In this document: positions 48,966 through 61,137 of the stretch, one piece after another
Numbering within the stretch: position 1 is the stretch's first letter
Layout: each line of letters begins with the position of its first letter
DNA from: Paralichthys olivaceus
Taxonomy: Eukaryota; Chordata; Actinopteri; Pleuronectiformes; Paralichthyidae
Reading direction: 5' to 3'
Length of the DNA stretch: 64,000 bases
Assembly (NCBI RefSeq): GCF_024713975.1
Contig: NC_091100.1
Coordinates: forward strand, 19,291,501 to 19,355,500
The notes under the pieces: model-generated
What the model was told of the DNA's origin: nothing
What the model saw: only the letters and a program-made list of their open reading frames with translations
Databases searched by the model: none
Position numbers and translations under genes: made by a program

Positions 48966-51319
48966 GCTCATCATGCTTGTGCTATCCTTTTTCTGCCACA
49001 TTGCCATGGCGACAGTGCCCTCCCGGGGTAATGGGGGACGAGTGCGCCAGAGCTATTTATTCTCTCTTCCCTCCCTCCTCCCCCCTTCCATCCATCCATC
49101 CATCCATCCATTACCCTCTCTTTTCCTCTCCCTCTCGCTCTCTCTCTCTCTCTCACTCCCTACATCTCTGCCCTCTTCCTCTCGCAACCTCTCCGTCTCT
49201 CTCCTCTCTCCATCTCCCTCCTTCCGCTGCTCTTTCTTCCCCTCTCTGATTGGCTTAACACTCTCCTCCTCAAAATGAGATACTGCCTAATGAGACAGAG
49301 GGTGAGGAAGAGAGGGAGGGAGACAAAGAGCAAGTGTCTTTAAAAAAAGGGAATTAGAAATATGTGGGGGAGGCGATCTATGCAGACTTGTGTTCCTCTT
49401 TGCATGTTAAGAGAGACCGTCATCTGACAAAACCGCAATGTCATTTTGGAGGGAAACGGCATATATGTACTGTAGGTTATACATACAAATATTTGTACAC
49501 ATAGCTTTCTGTGTCAGACGTGCATGTGTGTAATGTGATGGATATGCAAGCAGTTGGCTCGGTTGGGGTCATGACCTTTGATAAAATATTTCAAATCCCT
49601 GAATAAGCAGAATTTGTGGGGTTTTTTGAAAGCAGTGCGTGATTATCAACTTTTGGGCACTTTTTGGGGGAGATGTGCAACAACTGAGCAGTTGTTGGTA
49701 GCTTAGCATAGCGACACGAGGGTCATGTTGGAGCTTTTTCAGTGAATGCTGCTGTGAGTAGCCCCAATAGTGTACTTAAGTGTGAGACTAATTAGTAGAG
49801 GTGTGGCACACAGCGATGTGCATCATTTTTGACCCTGAGGTATGTGGTGTGTATTGTTGGTGAGATATAGAACTGTTTTTGCTCATGTTTTTTGTGATGC
49901 CATTGTTAATTGTTTTCTGACTTTGTGATTTTTTTTTGTCTGCCTTGAATGCCTCGTGTACAGATCGAACAAACAAGCTGTGCGCCAACAGATTAAGCTC
50001 TCAATCCATGTGGGTACCAGGTACTGACCCCCAACGTAGCAAACCAATCATTTAAAGCATAAAGCTGTCAAGATCATTTTTATAATTTTCTTACAGTTAA
50101 AAAAAAAAAACCTATAAAAACACCAAAATCTATAATATGTCTGTCTCCCAATATGCTGCTCTCCAACTTGCCCATATCTTGTATATTGCACTTAGCCACA
50201 AAGTTCATTCAAACAGGGATGGATCCAAGAATGAGGCCAGGGGGCACTGACCCGAGCTGAAATCTGGCCCTAAAAGTGCCTCTGTCCTGTCACTAGTTTT
50301 AAAAAATAAAAAACACACAATACATTTTTATTTTCTTAGCTTTTTTGAAGTACACCACGGCTCTAACAAGGAATCATTTTCTAAATATACTCAATGATGA
50401 GTGGCTTTGATTCAAAGCTTTAGAGCAAACAGTAAACAACAAACTTAAATGTACACCATAATGAATCAGGACATGGATGTTGGACATACAATTGGCCCCT
50501 CTGTGTAAGCTGTGGCTGCTTTATGGCCCCTGATTTAGAAATAGTCTAGATCTGCCACTGCATTCAAATTCTAATATCTTCATTAACTCTACATTTTCTG
50601 CTTTGGATTAAAACACATTTGGGAAGTAATGAAGGAACATGATGCCCGGTGCAACATTGTGAGTGACTGATGTGTTTTATCATAATTGTTAGGCAACTAG
50701 TGCGCTGTGTGGAACAGGAATAATAGGAGTTCTTCTAAGTGGGATCAATTCATTGTTGATTACGATCTTTTCAGGGTAATTATTTTAAAACATCACCACT
50801 TATTCTTCAGGTGTGGGCATGTATATAACCTCTCTCCTCCACACACACACATTTTTGCATCAAACGGGGAAAGACAAATGACATAGTGATGGAAGAAAGA
50901 TGAGAGTGAGATGGAGACAGTGGGAGGGAAAGGTGGAGCGGAAGAAAGAGTAATAAGGACAGAGGGAGAGACAGTAAGGGAGGGAGGGAGGGAGAGCAGG
51001 GGAGATAAATGGCTGAGTAGACAGGAAGATGAGTGAAGCGAGAGAGCAACACAGTGTGACATACTGCAGACAGAAAGACTAACGGAGCGAGAGAATGACT
51101 GGGCGAGAAAAGGAGACGACGGAGAGGGAGAGAGAGCCGAGGCACGTCAATTGCCCCCTCCTCTCTCCTCCTCCCTTTTTCCTCCCCACTTTTTCCTCTC
51201 CCCCTGCCCTCCCCTGCCATGTAGCAGACCTTCACTGGATGGTAACAAGCCACTCAGATGGCTGCAGCACACACACACACACACAACGCACACGTTAAAA
51301 CCTTTACATGTGAACTTCA

Positions 51320-51320
<1 letters not shown>

Positions 51321-51355
<35 letters not shown>

Positions 51356-51370
51356 CTGTGTGTGTGTGTC
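51321..51370. repeat. (TG)n microsatellite, interrupted
   Basis: TG run with two short interruptions (tata, tctg) after 51,348. Confidence 0.9.
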
Positions 51371-51478
51371 ATTGGAGCAGCAGTGGTAGAAAAACAGCCT
51401 CTACATATTTAAAGGGGGAAAAAGCACCCACATCACATGGTTGTTATTCTCTCAAATCTGCCTCTCAGGTCACTTTGA

Positions 51479-51483
<5 letters not shown>

Positions 51484-51517
<34 letters not shown>

Positions 51518-51531
51518 GACGTGCACACTTA

Positions 51532-51564
<33 letters not shown>
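51484..51564. repeat. Two (CT)n tracts, about 800 bp upstream of ldb1 exon 1
   Basis: CT dinucleotides at 51,484-51,514 and about 51,535-51,564, separated by gcagacgtgcacactta. Confidence 0.95.
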
Positions 51565-51570
<6 letters not shown>

Positions 51571-51686
51571 TCACTCAACCTCTCATTCCCTCCCTTTCTC
51601 CCTCTCTCCTCCCACCTGAGCTGTAATTTGCAGGACTGATGAGGGTGAGGGCAGAGCAGAGGCAGGAGCAGAATTCTCCTCACTCT

Positions 51687-51690
<4 letters not shown>

Positions 51691-51727
<37 letters not shown>

Positions 51728-51750
51728 ACACATACACACACACACACACA
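51691..51750. repeat. (CA)n microsatellite with CATA interruptions
   Basis: CA run about 60 bp long, followed by several CACT units (ctcactcactcact). Confidence 0.95.
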
Positions 51751-51892
51751 CTCACTCACTCACTCACTCTTACACAGACTGTGTGATTCACAGTGCACGG
51801 CTACAGTACAACTGAGAGAATCTGATCCTTTGTGTGTGCGCTCTTTTTTTTTAACCTCTTCTTCCCCTTTTTCTCCCTTGTCGTCACTCTCT

Positions 51893-51913
51893 CCTCCCTC
51901 CCTCCCTCCCTCC

Positions 51914-51952
<39 letters not shown>
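51893..51952. repeat. (CCCT)n/(CT)n pyrimidine tract in the probable ldb1 promoter or 5' UTR
   Basis: CCCT units run into pure CT, ending about 190 bp before the ldb1 ATG. Such GA/CT tracts are common in vertebrate promoters and could form triplex DNA or bind GAGA-type factors. Confidence 0.9.
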
Positions 51953-51953
<1 letters not shown>

Positions 51954-52140
51954 TCCCTGGTGGTGTGTATGTGTCTGTGTGTGTGCCTGTGTGTGTGAAC
52001 CGTGGGGATAACAGACGCTCATGTGAGCAGCCTCAGTGGCGGCAGCAGTGACTGGTGAGAGAGAGGAGAGGAAGAGAGCAGGGATAACAGAGCCACCACC
52101 ACCATCGTTCTGATCGGATTCACACCAGACATGTGAGAAG

Positions 52141-52168
52141 ATGTCCGTGGGCGGCTGCGCGTGTCCCG
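52141..52168 (+). CDS. ldb1: LIM domain-binding protein 1, first coding exon only (MSVGGCACP)
   Basis: LDB1 is a nuclear cofactor that dimerises and bridges LIM-homeodomain and LMO proteins, including at enhancer-promoter loops. The exon reads ATG TCC GTG GGC GGC TGC GCG TGT CCC G, then a strong donor gtaagt at 52,169. Human long-isoform LDB1 begins MSVGCACPGCSSKSFK, and fish versions carry MSVGGCACPG as here; the phase-1 G fits the following Gly codon. Human PPRC1 and LDB1 are divergent neighbours, and so are they here, which supports the call strongly despite only nine residues. The next exon (starting with GCSSKSF) was not found up to 64,000, so intron 1 exceeds 11.8 kb. Confidence 0.85.
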
Positions 52169-53369
52169 GTAAGTAGCTGTCGTGGTGATGGTTGCCGTTA
52201 ACAACAGCCCTGCTGCTGTTGCTGTTGCCAGTCTCTGACTTTTTCTGGTCGTTGTTGTTGTTGTTGTTGTAGTTGTATTTTGGTTGGTGAGTGCAGCCGC
52301 TGCTGTGGCGTGACTGGGGCAGAGAGAGACAGGGAGAGAGGTGCCCCGGGGCCCTGGGGTTCTGTTTGCAAAGGCTCATGGGAGGTTGCCCTCTGTGATG
52401 GCTGAGAGGACGGAGAGCAAAGAAAAAAGCAGAATAGATGGATCAACATGTAGTCTTCTTGTTCCATTCTCACTTTTTCATTTACTCTCCGCTCTTCACA
52501 GTTTGTTGCTGAGTTTGAAGAGAAAAAAGATCTTTCACTGGTGGCACAGACATCTGTGCATGAAGTTGTTGCTATGGCACCACTAATGCTACTTCTTCTC
52601 TCTCTCTGCCAGTTTTGTTTTTGTTCTCGTTGCTTCTGCTGCTGCTGATTTCTGGCTCACAGCAGTTATTTTAAGGTCGGCACAGATGTTGCACTCTGCG
52701 AACCACAGTGGTCTTCCTGACAAGGTCTGACGATCCTCTCCTGCAGAAAAAGAAAAAGAAGGATCAAAGTGTGACATTTAAAGGGCAAAGATCATCAGCT
52801 CCGATCAGAAGCTTGCATGAATGATTCTGCACCTCCTCTCACACGAGAGTTATTAATGAACGTTTGATGTTTCACAGCTCACACAGGAGTGCCATCATCA
52901 TTTAGGATGCATGGTGAGCTTGATGAGGATGGTGATGCTTGAAGCAGTTTTTGTCACAGATATCACAGTGGAAATGGGCATCACTACATTTGTTTGGTGG
53001 TTTATGACTTTAACATCCCTTAAGACGTAACTCTCACTGTTGTTCCTGAAGCATGACAGAGATTTTATAATGAGCTTTTCCATTTTCATGGCAAAAGTCC
53101 TTTCTTCTTGAGTTCCTACAGGAGGTCTGTGAATGCACACGTGAGAGGTAGAACAGCAGAGACCTTTGCCTTACATTCTCTTGCCTTTGTCTATTTGCTG
53201 CTGTTTTCTATCACTTCTATGTCCTCCTTTGCCCTCTGCCCTGTCTTGACCCGCTGATGTTTTCAGGAGAAGGAAGAGATATCACACAGACAACCTGATG
53301 TAAAAGCAAATTGGCAACATGATAATGACAAAACAACTTAGGGGTCAAGGTTTTGTCTTGTCATCCTTC

Positions 53370-53738
53370 TTAAAGGTTCAGTGTTTAGACTGTAGTGAAA
53401 TCTAGTGGTCAAGGAGCATGTTGCAGCTGAATGCCCTTAATCTCACACTCACCCTCCAAACATGAAAAGAACCTGTGGCAGCCTTCAGTTGTCATACAAA
53501 CTCACAAGGTGTTTAGTTTGTCCAGCCTGGGCTACTACATGGTGTCCGCTGTAGAGAGGATCTGCTCCGATGTAAATATAAAGTATTTAAAATATAAAGG
53601 GCCCATTCTAGGGTACTGTAAACAACAATTTGTGGAATTTAGATGAAACACATGAGTGAAAACATCACTGGGATTATTTTATATTCAATTTCTGCCGATA
53701 GATCCCTTTCACCTAAATCTTACTCACTGAACCTTTAA
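53370..53738 (+). mobile_element. MITE-like element, family B copy 2 (369 bp), the fullest copy
   Basis: Starts ttaaaggttcagtgtttag and ends cttactcactgaacctttaa, which are imperfect inverted repeats. The middle block around ggatctgctccgatg and aaagggcccattctagggta is shared with the reversed copy ending at 62,214, and is absent from the shorter copy at 597-831. Confidence 0.8.
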
Positions 53739-54209
53739 TAAAACTGGTTAAAGTTGAGTAACAGCCGCAGGGGCTTCTGGGAGCAGAGCCACAGAGAGCA
53801 ACCTGGAGGGACTAATATCAGGCATATTACACCACCATATTGAGAGGTGTGCCAGTTCGGTGAGAGCCGAGGAACTCCCCGCAGCCGCAGACCAGTTGTG
53901 TGTTTGGGTGTTGAGCGACTGACAGCAAACAAATAATTCTTCTTATTTTATTGTCTTTAATCAGATAGAGGAGGAAAGAAAAAGAGGAATCAAGGTCTAG
54001 AAATAAACCCTGCACCGATGGCTTCAGGCGATATATTATTAAGTGTTACAGCGATTTATGTTGCACTCCTGATAGGATGTGTAGAACATAAAATATAATC
54101 CTATAGCTGAGAATGCATTCATAATCATGATAGATGTACTCAGAATCCAGTATCTGCTGCCATACTATATTCAGGAGCAGGAGAGAAGGAAGGAAGTGTG
54201 ATAGAGTTC

Positions 54210-54211
<2 letters not shown>

Positions 54212-54247
<36 letters not shown>
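54212..54247. repeat. (TG)n microsatellite in ldb1 intron 1
   Basis: About 18 TG units. Confidence 0.97.
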
Positions 54248-54248
<1 letters not shown>

Positions 54249-54603
54249 TGCTGTTTCACCCTGACGTGTCCTCCTCTCCTCTCTACTGCCTACCAGGCCA
54301 CAGTGGCCACTGTGGTCGACCCTCAAACGGCCGGGATGTGGATGCAGAAATTCAGCCAACCACGCATCGAGGATCAGATTTCCCCCAGTGCCAGTCTCTC
54401 CTTTAATCATTAGAAAGATGGAAGCACTAAGTGGTCCCATGTTTTTGCGGTTTGGAAAGTCTTAAAATGGCAGATTATTTTGTGGGCAGAAAGTTTCGAA
54501 GGAACAAATTAAGAGACAATGCCAACTCATCCTGCTGAAACACAAGCTGAAGCTTTGTAGATGGATGAGTGGATGATGGAATGACATAGGACTGAAGAAG
54601 AGG

Positions 54604-54605
<2 letters not shown>

Positions 54606-54662
<57 letters not shown>
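54606..54662. repeat. (TG)n microsatellite in ldb1 intron 1
   Basis: About 28 uninterrupted GT/TG units. Confidence 0.98.
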
Positions 54663-54664
<2 letters not shown>

Positions 54665-55735
54665 ATCAAACTAGATGGATCTGGTATCAGCAAGGACAAA
54701 CTCTAGACGCACCACATGACGTGTGTGTGCTTTATTTCTGTGAATGTGCATACTTTGGATGGAGCACACAATGGCAAAGGGAAACATGGTGTACCTGTGT
54801 TAAATGTGACTGTGTGTGCGTGTGTGTGTTTTTTCTCAATCTCTGCGCAGCGCCCCGTGCTGCGAAGGCAAACGCTGCCACCTCAGCCGTTAAACAAGCC
54901 TGCAGAGGCGGGAGCGTTTGTTTAGAACCGGGCCTGAGCTATCTTGCGGTCAGATTGCATACTTAATCAACGTGGTCATGGAAATTTCCAGAAAGACATA
55001 TGACCACACTGTTGTGCACTCCACTTTTGCTCTCATATTGTTCTCTCTCTTCTCGCCTCCGTTTGTCTGCTCTATGGATCCTTTTTTTTTTCTCCTGCAT
55101 GGTTTCTTTTCTCCATTCACAGTAAAAAAGCAGATCAGACTTGCTTCTCTTGAAAATTAGTTTCTTTTGATCTTTCTCAACTGCTGGTTTCTCCTGCTTT
55201 ATTGGAGATGTCAACACAGATTTAGTAAAACTGTAAAAAAGACCACACGAGTCAGTTTTAAACTTTCACAAAGAACTGCTGTGGTACGAGTGTTTCAGTC
55301 TGCGGGCCTTAAACAATACTTGCACACATACGTACATAACATGAGGTCACTAAGACCAAATGTAAACACTGCCTCCAAATATGGATAGATCACTTCCATT
55401 CACTTATGTCAACTTCGGATGAACCCAAAGCTTGACCCTGCAGTGATGGTACATCTACTGCCAGGTGATCTCCCTCTGCTGTCTTTATACATTTAGTCAG
55501 AGAGAGTCAGGGAATGCTGCTCTGACTGACTGTGACAGAAAATAGAATATAATAGAAAATGTGAGACTTTAGAGTCACTCTCTCTTAAGTTGCTCTCTCT
55601 TGTTTACATTCCAGAGGCGTGTTCAACACAGAGGGATCCTCCCCCTTCTTGTGTGGGCTCTGGGTGTGTGTGTGGACGAACACGCACACAGCCTGTGCCC
55701 CAACATGTGGATGACATAAACAGTGAGGCTGAGTG

Positions 55736-55737
<2 letters not shown>

Positions 55738-55777
<40 letters not shown>
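55738..55777. repeat. (TG)n microsatellite in ldb1 intron 1
   Basis: About 20 TG units, followed by tgcgtgtgcgtgtg. Confidence 0.97.
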
Positions 55778-55779
<2 letters not shown>

Positions 55780-56740
55780 TGTGCGTGTGCGTGTGTGCTC
55801 AGATCTGTGATACATGAACAAAAATACATTATTGTACATTGAGCTCTCTGAAGATACAGATGTTTCGTGCTTTGTGGTCAATCACTTTCTGGATTGACCT
55901 ACCAAGACCTCACATTACACCCCCACTTACTCACTCTTTCACTTCTATCCTCCCTTCCCCTTCCTCCCTCCCTCCTCTCACTCCCTCTTTCTCTTTGACT
56001 CCTCTGATTGCTAGCGTATGTTCCCTGGCTGGCTGGCTAGCTCGATTGAGGGGCGAGGAGGGAGGAGGTGAGGGAGAAGGAGAGAGAGGGAGGAGAGAAG
56101 GGGGAAGGGACTGTGCCCTCTCATGCAGAGAGTCACATGGTGTCCCTGATTGGAAGAAAATGAGTAAAGACTGCAGCTCCGGCTGAAATGGCAACAGACA
56201 AAAACGCACAAAGGCTGAGCTGTTTAGAAGCGGGTTGCACAACACAAGAGAGCCTGAAGAGGAGGAGGAAGAGGAGGAGGAGGGTGTGACGGAGGGGAGG
56301 AGAGAGAGAGATGATACTAAGAAAAGATGTGGATTAAGAGAGGAGGAAGAGGAGGAGGAGAAGAGAAGGTGGGGAGGAAGAGAAAACAGGAGAGACGTAC
56401 GTGAGGTGACAGAGGGGGGGAGTGTAGAGAGAGAGAGAGACAGAGAGAGGCAAGTGGGAGATGAGCACTGTAGGAGCGCAAGAGGAGTAGGAGTGAGTGA
56501 GTGAGGGAGGGAGTGTGGGTGAGTGAGAGAGTGATCAGACTGTGTTTTTATGTTTTCTGCAAGGCTGAGCGGTGACGTGATTGGCTGGGGGGGGTGGGGG
56601 GGTGGAGGGATGGATGTGTGTTGGGGGGGCAGACCTGACTCTGAGATCAGAGACAGACAAAATGGCTCCCAGAGAACAGAGAACGCAGCATCAGGGCACT
56701 GTCATCTCCCCCTCACACAGCTGTCAGCAGACACCAGCCG

Positions 56741-56741
<1 letters not shown>

Positions 56742-56803
<62 letters not shown>
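56742..56803. repeat. (CA)n microsatellite in ldb1 intron 1
   Basis: About 31 uninterrupted CA units. Confidence 0.98.
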
Positions 56804-56806
<3 letters not shown>

Positions 56807-58702
56807 TAACACAGTCAGCCACCTGTAAAATGCCAGCATGAGGGGAAAAAATCTGAAGCATGATCATATAAATAATAATAATAATAATACTACAAATAAT
56901 GATGATTAAGAGGCTCTATAATGTGCATTAAAAAAAATAAAACACTTGATGACACTCATAATATTGTTAGATGACACACTGACATATACCAGCCTTCTCT
57001 TTTATTTAATCCCTTCAACCGTCAGCCTGTTATAATAACATGTGATGCTCTGGCCCTCTGAAGTTCCCTTGTTGCAGTGAGCCTGTGTTCGCCTGCCAGA
57101 GAAAACCCTGAGCAGGGAATTCACCCAGTGAGTGAGAAAATACTGACGGACAGGATGAAAACAAACACACCAACACGCTGCGGCCACAAGAGGACGCTGC
57201 AGTCAAAGGACTACCTCTGATAGTGGTTCCCTTCTTTATTGACGCTCCTCTGCAGAATTACAACAGCATCATTTGCATACAGTTCATTCATTTGGAGGTT
57301 CATCAATAACTTTCAGTGATGGTTTAGTTGTGCAGTTTAGATTCTTGAGTAAAAGCATCAGTACAACAATTTCAAAAATACTGCAAGTAAAAGCCCTTAA
57401 ACTAAGGTTGTAAGTAAAATACTTAAAGTAGCCTATAAGTAATCATTATGCATAAAAAGAGCCACTGTGAGTGTGATGGTATATTGTATATTTTGTATTA
57501 TTCACTATGGTAGTCAATATACAGTGTACATATAATCCTTTATCACTGTATATATACATTTTAACCATAACAGGGATCTGCAAAGTATGGTAATTTAGTA
57601 CATTTTCTGAAAAGTTTATCGAGAAATATTAATGGTTCGAGCAACCTCTCAGAGAGTGTGTGTGTGTGTGTGTGTGCAATCCATTAGGTAGTTGTTATGG
57701 CTTTTAATGAATTGATCTGCTCCATGATAACCGACAGTGCAGTAAATTACACACTGTTTAGTTCAGTTTGCATATTTTTGGGCTGCAGGTCACAATCTGC
57801 CATATTCAATTCTTTATGTTTGACAGGAGGTCAAGGTGAAAAGTATCAGTTTATTATGATAAAATATTTCTCCCATATTAGGGATGTGAAAAACAGATCA
57901 GTCAGTCATCAGTCAATGATAGTTCAGAATGAATCAAAGTGCTGTTATATTCGTAAAAAGATTCAACACTAGTAAAATCAAATGGATAACCACTCTCATC
58001 AAATTTGTTAAAGCATACTTTTCAATAACTTATAGTTATGGCAGTGAACCTTGTATACTTCTTCAGATCATTTGCTTTTCTTTTCTCCTGTACCTATAAA
58101 AACTAATGTCTCTGTGGACACATTTCACTTTCTTTTGTTTTTCATATGAAACTATGTCCACATATCACACAGTGGAGTCTTCAAGGAATAAATTCCATGG
58201 AATAAACACAGAGGCAAAAACACTGAAAGACACATTGACATGATGGCAGAGAGCATTACTGACAAACACAACATGAAGTTGGAAGAAAAGGGTTTAAAGT
58301 TTTCAGGGTGGCTGCACAAAGTGAAAACATGAAGTAATACCTTAAGTTAACGTATTTTTAGACTCATTACCTTATAATGACTTGTCATTGACTGAGATCA
58401 TTATCTCTATTGAGTTGAGTTGTTTTCATTCGCCATGACTGGAGCCAGCTGCGTCCTTGTTAATGTGGGACAACAAATGAAAAGGGAAAGACGTTAGTGA
58501 TGACTATCTCTCACCAGCTAACTTCACCTGAGTTTGTCTCTGTAGTTTTATCTGGTCGGGACTGTCTTCACTAAACATGTAGTTACAGCGGTTTGTCTTT
58601 GTGGGGCAGTGATGTATCATCCAATTGATCCCATCAGTAATTAACTTGTAAGTAGCTTTTTCATGCTGTAAACTGAGTAAAAATACTTTTACAGACGATT
58701 GA

Positions 58703-59128
58703 TACCTCTGCCGAGAAGGTTCTGTTTTTATCTGTTTGTTTGTCTGTTAGTTTGCAAGTTGCTGGAAGGATTACAAAGACACTTGGTGGCAGGATGCAGT
58801 ATGGGTCAGGAAAGAACCCTTTCAGTTTTGGTGCAGGTCTGGATCAGAGGACGGGCGCAGGAATTTATTTTTTCACTTTCTTTAACATTGTGAGATGGGA
58901 TGTTTATTTATTTTTTTGTAGCTTTGTGAGAATTATGTGTGATCCAAATAAAAATCTGGATCTAGTGGATTAAAATGTTGTTTCTGATGGGTGTATTTTT
59001 TCAGCTATTGTAAGGTAAAAAGCACAGCTTGTACCTTCCACCAATGTGAAGCTGAGCAAAGTATTTTGGCCTTAAATAGAAGGAATTTTTCCATTTCAGG
59101 GGACTGTTGGACCTCGGTGAAGGTGTGT
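58703..59128 (+). mobile_element. Family C element copy (about 425 bp) in ldb1 intron 1
   Basis: Left edge tacctctgccgagaaggtt, then tgtttgtctgttagtttgca, ggattacaaagacac and tttggtgcaggtctggatca, all shared with the copies at 28,828 and about 61,590. The right edge is approximate (ggacctcggtgaaggtgtgtg). Confidence 0.6.
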
Positions 59129-60136
59129 GCACCCCCCCTACAAGATATGTAATTATACATATGGCAGGGACACTACCCTCATTTATGTCCCTTGGAATGA
59201 ATTCTACTTAGTGATGTGAAAAACCCCCCACAAACGAATTGTCTTAGAAAGATATGAGACAGAAATATTTTCACCATGTCAAAGCAGAATACCCATACAT
59301 CATGATCAGTTGAATGGATGAAGCTGTGTGCCATGGACCCTCAGTGGTCTCCCATTGGAGAGACACTGCTCTACTGAGTGCAATTCTCATTTCACGTAGT
59401 GTTGCATTTGTTGCACAAGTAGCTGCCAGATAAATGTGGGGGAGTGTGTATAAGGTAAAATATTGCCTCTGTGATGTATACAACTAAAGGTATAAAATAA
59501 AATGGAAGTACTCAAGTAAATTAAGGTTCCACATCAAACAAGTGTCTGGGATTCTGACTAAGCCACTGCTGGCTCTTTCTCTTTGGATTAAAGCTGATTC
59601 CTACAAATAAGTGACGGCTTGTGAGTTGGATCTTTCCTCAGAGCTGAATCAGGCAGATAGATCTGTGTCCTTCCATCTGATCCACTTACAGAGCAAACGT
59701 ATAAAATCTGTCTGACAGTGATCACTGAGAGGATGTGCAGCCAGCTTTCTTATCAAGGAGCGGGCCAAGCTGTCATATTGACAAATACTATCAAGTGGTA
59801 CAAGCGATGAAACATTACACTGGGGGAGAGAAATGAGAATCTAATCAATGAAAACATGGCTTTTTTTCTGTTTGTTGGGAAAAAGGAAAAAATAAAACTC
59901 AGCTGAAGTCACTGTCATTAAAATGTGAGCTCTGGTGGTTGTGCTTGGATCAGTTCAACTAGGGCCTTTTGTGCAGTCGTACCGACATGTGACTGTTCTC
60001 AGATCAGTGTTGAAGACTCTTCTTGAGGGGAGGGCGTCTGGGACGGTTGTTATCAGAACTCTGGCAGATCTGTGTGACGTTCAGTTTCCTGTTGACTAGT
60101 GAGTGGAAGTGGCGCGCTGCACACATTTGCACATGA

Positions 60137-60140
<4 letters not shown>

Positions 60141-60186
<46 letters not shown>
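60141..60186. repeat. (CA)n microsatellite in ldb1 intron 1
   Basis: About 23 CA units, about 150 bp upstream of the candidate alternative exon at 60,339. Confidence 0.97.
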
Positions 60187-60188
<2 letters not shown>

Positions 60189-60338
60189 CGTAGGCATCTT
60201 TCTCCCCCCTCCTTGTGCCCCTGAGCCTGACAGTCTGGACATGGGAGATATCAGAGCGAGGAACAGGCATGAAAACAGAGACCCAGTCTGTGAGTCAGAG
60301 CAGTGTTTGGCTGTGAAAGTGCATTTGTAGGTGACAAA

Positions 60339-60372
60339 ATGGCGATGTCAGAGCAGCTAGAACCCGAGGACG
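60339..60372 (+). CDS. Candidate alternative first coding exon (MAMSEQLEPED), possibly of ldb1
   Basis: ATG in a fair context (caaaATGGCG) opens 11 codons plus one G, then a consensus donor gtaagt at 60,373. The exon leaves phase 1 with a G, exactly like the ldb1 exon at 52,141-52,168, so it could splice to the same downstream exon to give an alternative N-terminus. I know of no such LDB1 isoform. It could instead be the start of another gene or chance. Treat as a hypothesis. Confidence 0.3.
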
Positions 60373-61110
60373 GTAAGTTTATCTCGCTGACCTTTTCCTT
60401 TTTTGTCTTTCTCATATTGTACCTGATTCATCAACAAAAAACCCCAGAGGTCATCAACAACAAAAACAGCAGGGAAAAAAGAAAATGTCTTTCTGATTAA
60501 TCTTGCTGTTTGCTGCAGAGAGGGAGAAAGGCTGTACAAGTTTGGCCCTTCGCGTCTTTTTACTGACTTTGACAAAGGTGAACACTTGTAGGTTTAAGAG
60601 TAAGCTTAGTGAAAACACCACACTGTGCATTTAAGGGAGTTTATTCAGGCACTGCACACTTCGGCTTTAATCACGTATTATACATGGACTTATGGCTTTA
60701 GGTGTGAATGTGTGACTGCAAGTGAGGAAATGAGGCAGCGTGCTGGTGAAGTGAAGGTTAGTCAGCTAGGTGTGTGTGTGTGCACGCGCCTGTGTGTGTG
60801 TGAGTGAGGCTGGCCGGGGTGCTGGTTGAAGATAAGGCCTGCCCTATGCCAGAGAGCAAAAGAGACGGTGTGTGTAAGCCCTTCGAGCCTTATCCTGATA
60901 CACCTCCCACCCCCACCTCCTCTCCATCACCCCATCACAATCGCTCACACGCATACACACACACACACACACAGGCGCGCGCACACACACGTGCACTGGG
61001 GATTAACCCTGTCATGTACCATTTCAATGGGTGAGCTTTGGAGACACACTCGCACACACACACACACAGGATTAACCCTTGTGTGTCCACTTCTATGGAT
61101 GATTCTTAGC

Positions 61111-61137
61111 CTCTCTCTCTCTCTCTCTCTCTCTCTC
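61111..61137. repeat. (CT)n microsatellite in ldb1 intron 1
   Basis: About 13 CT units. Confidence 0.95.

Larger units (their letters stand above)
42760..51840. other. Spacer between divergent pprc1 and ldb1, no gene recognised
   Basis: About 9 kb with no exon I can defend. Open frames here are short and mostly come from simple repeats. From 46,600 on it becomes rich in CT/GA tracts and TG repeats. The longest frame (45,635-46,120) has no recognisable domain. Given that pprc1 and ldb1 are developmental or housekeeping regulators, distal ldb1 promoters or enhancers could lie here, but nothing in the bases alone proves it. Confidence 0.5.

Noticed and set aside
51801..52379. 192-codon minus-strand frame around ldb1 exon 1
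   Set aside because: Composed of translated CT/GA and CA repeats (ERERERER, THTH) antisense to the ldb1 exon.
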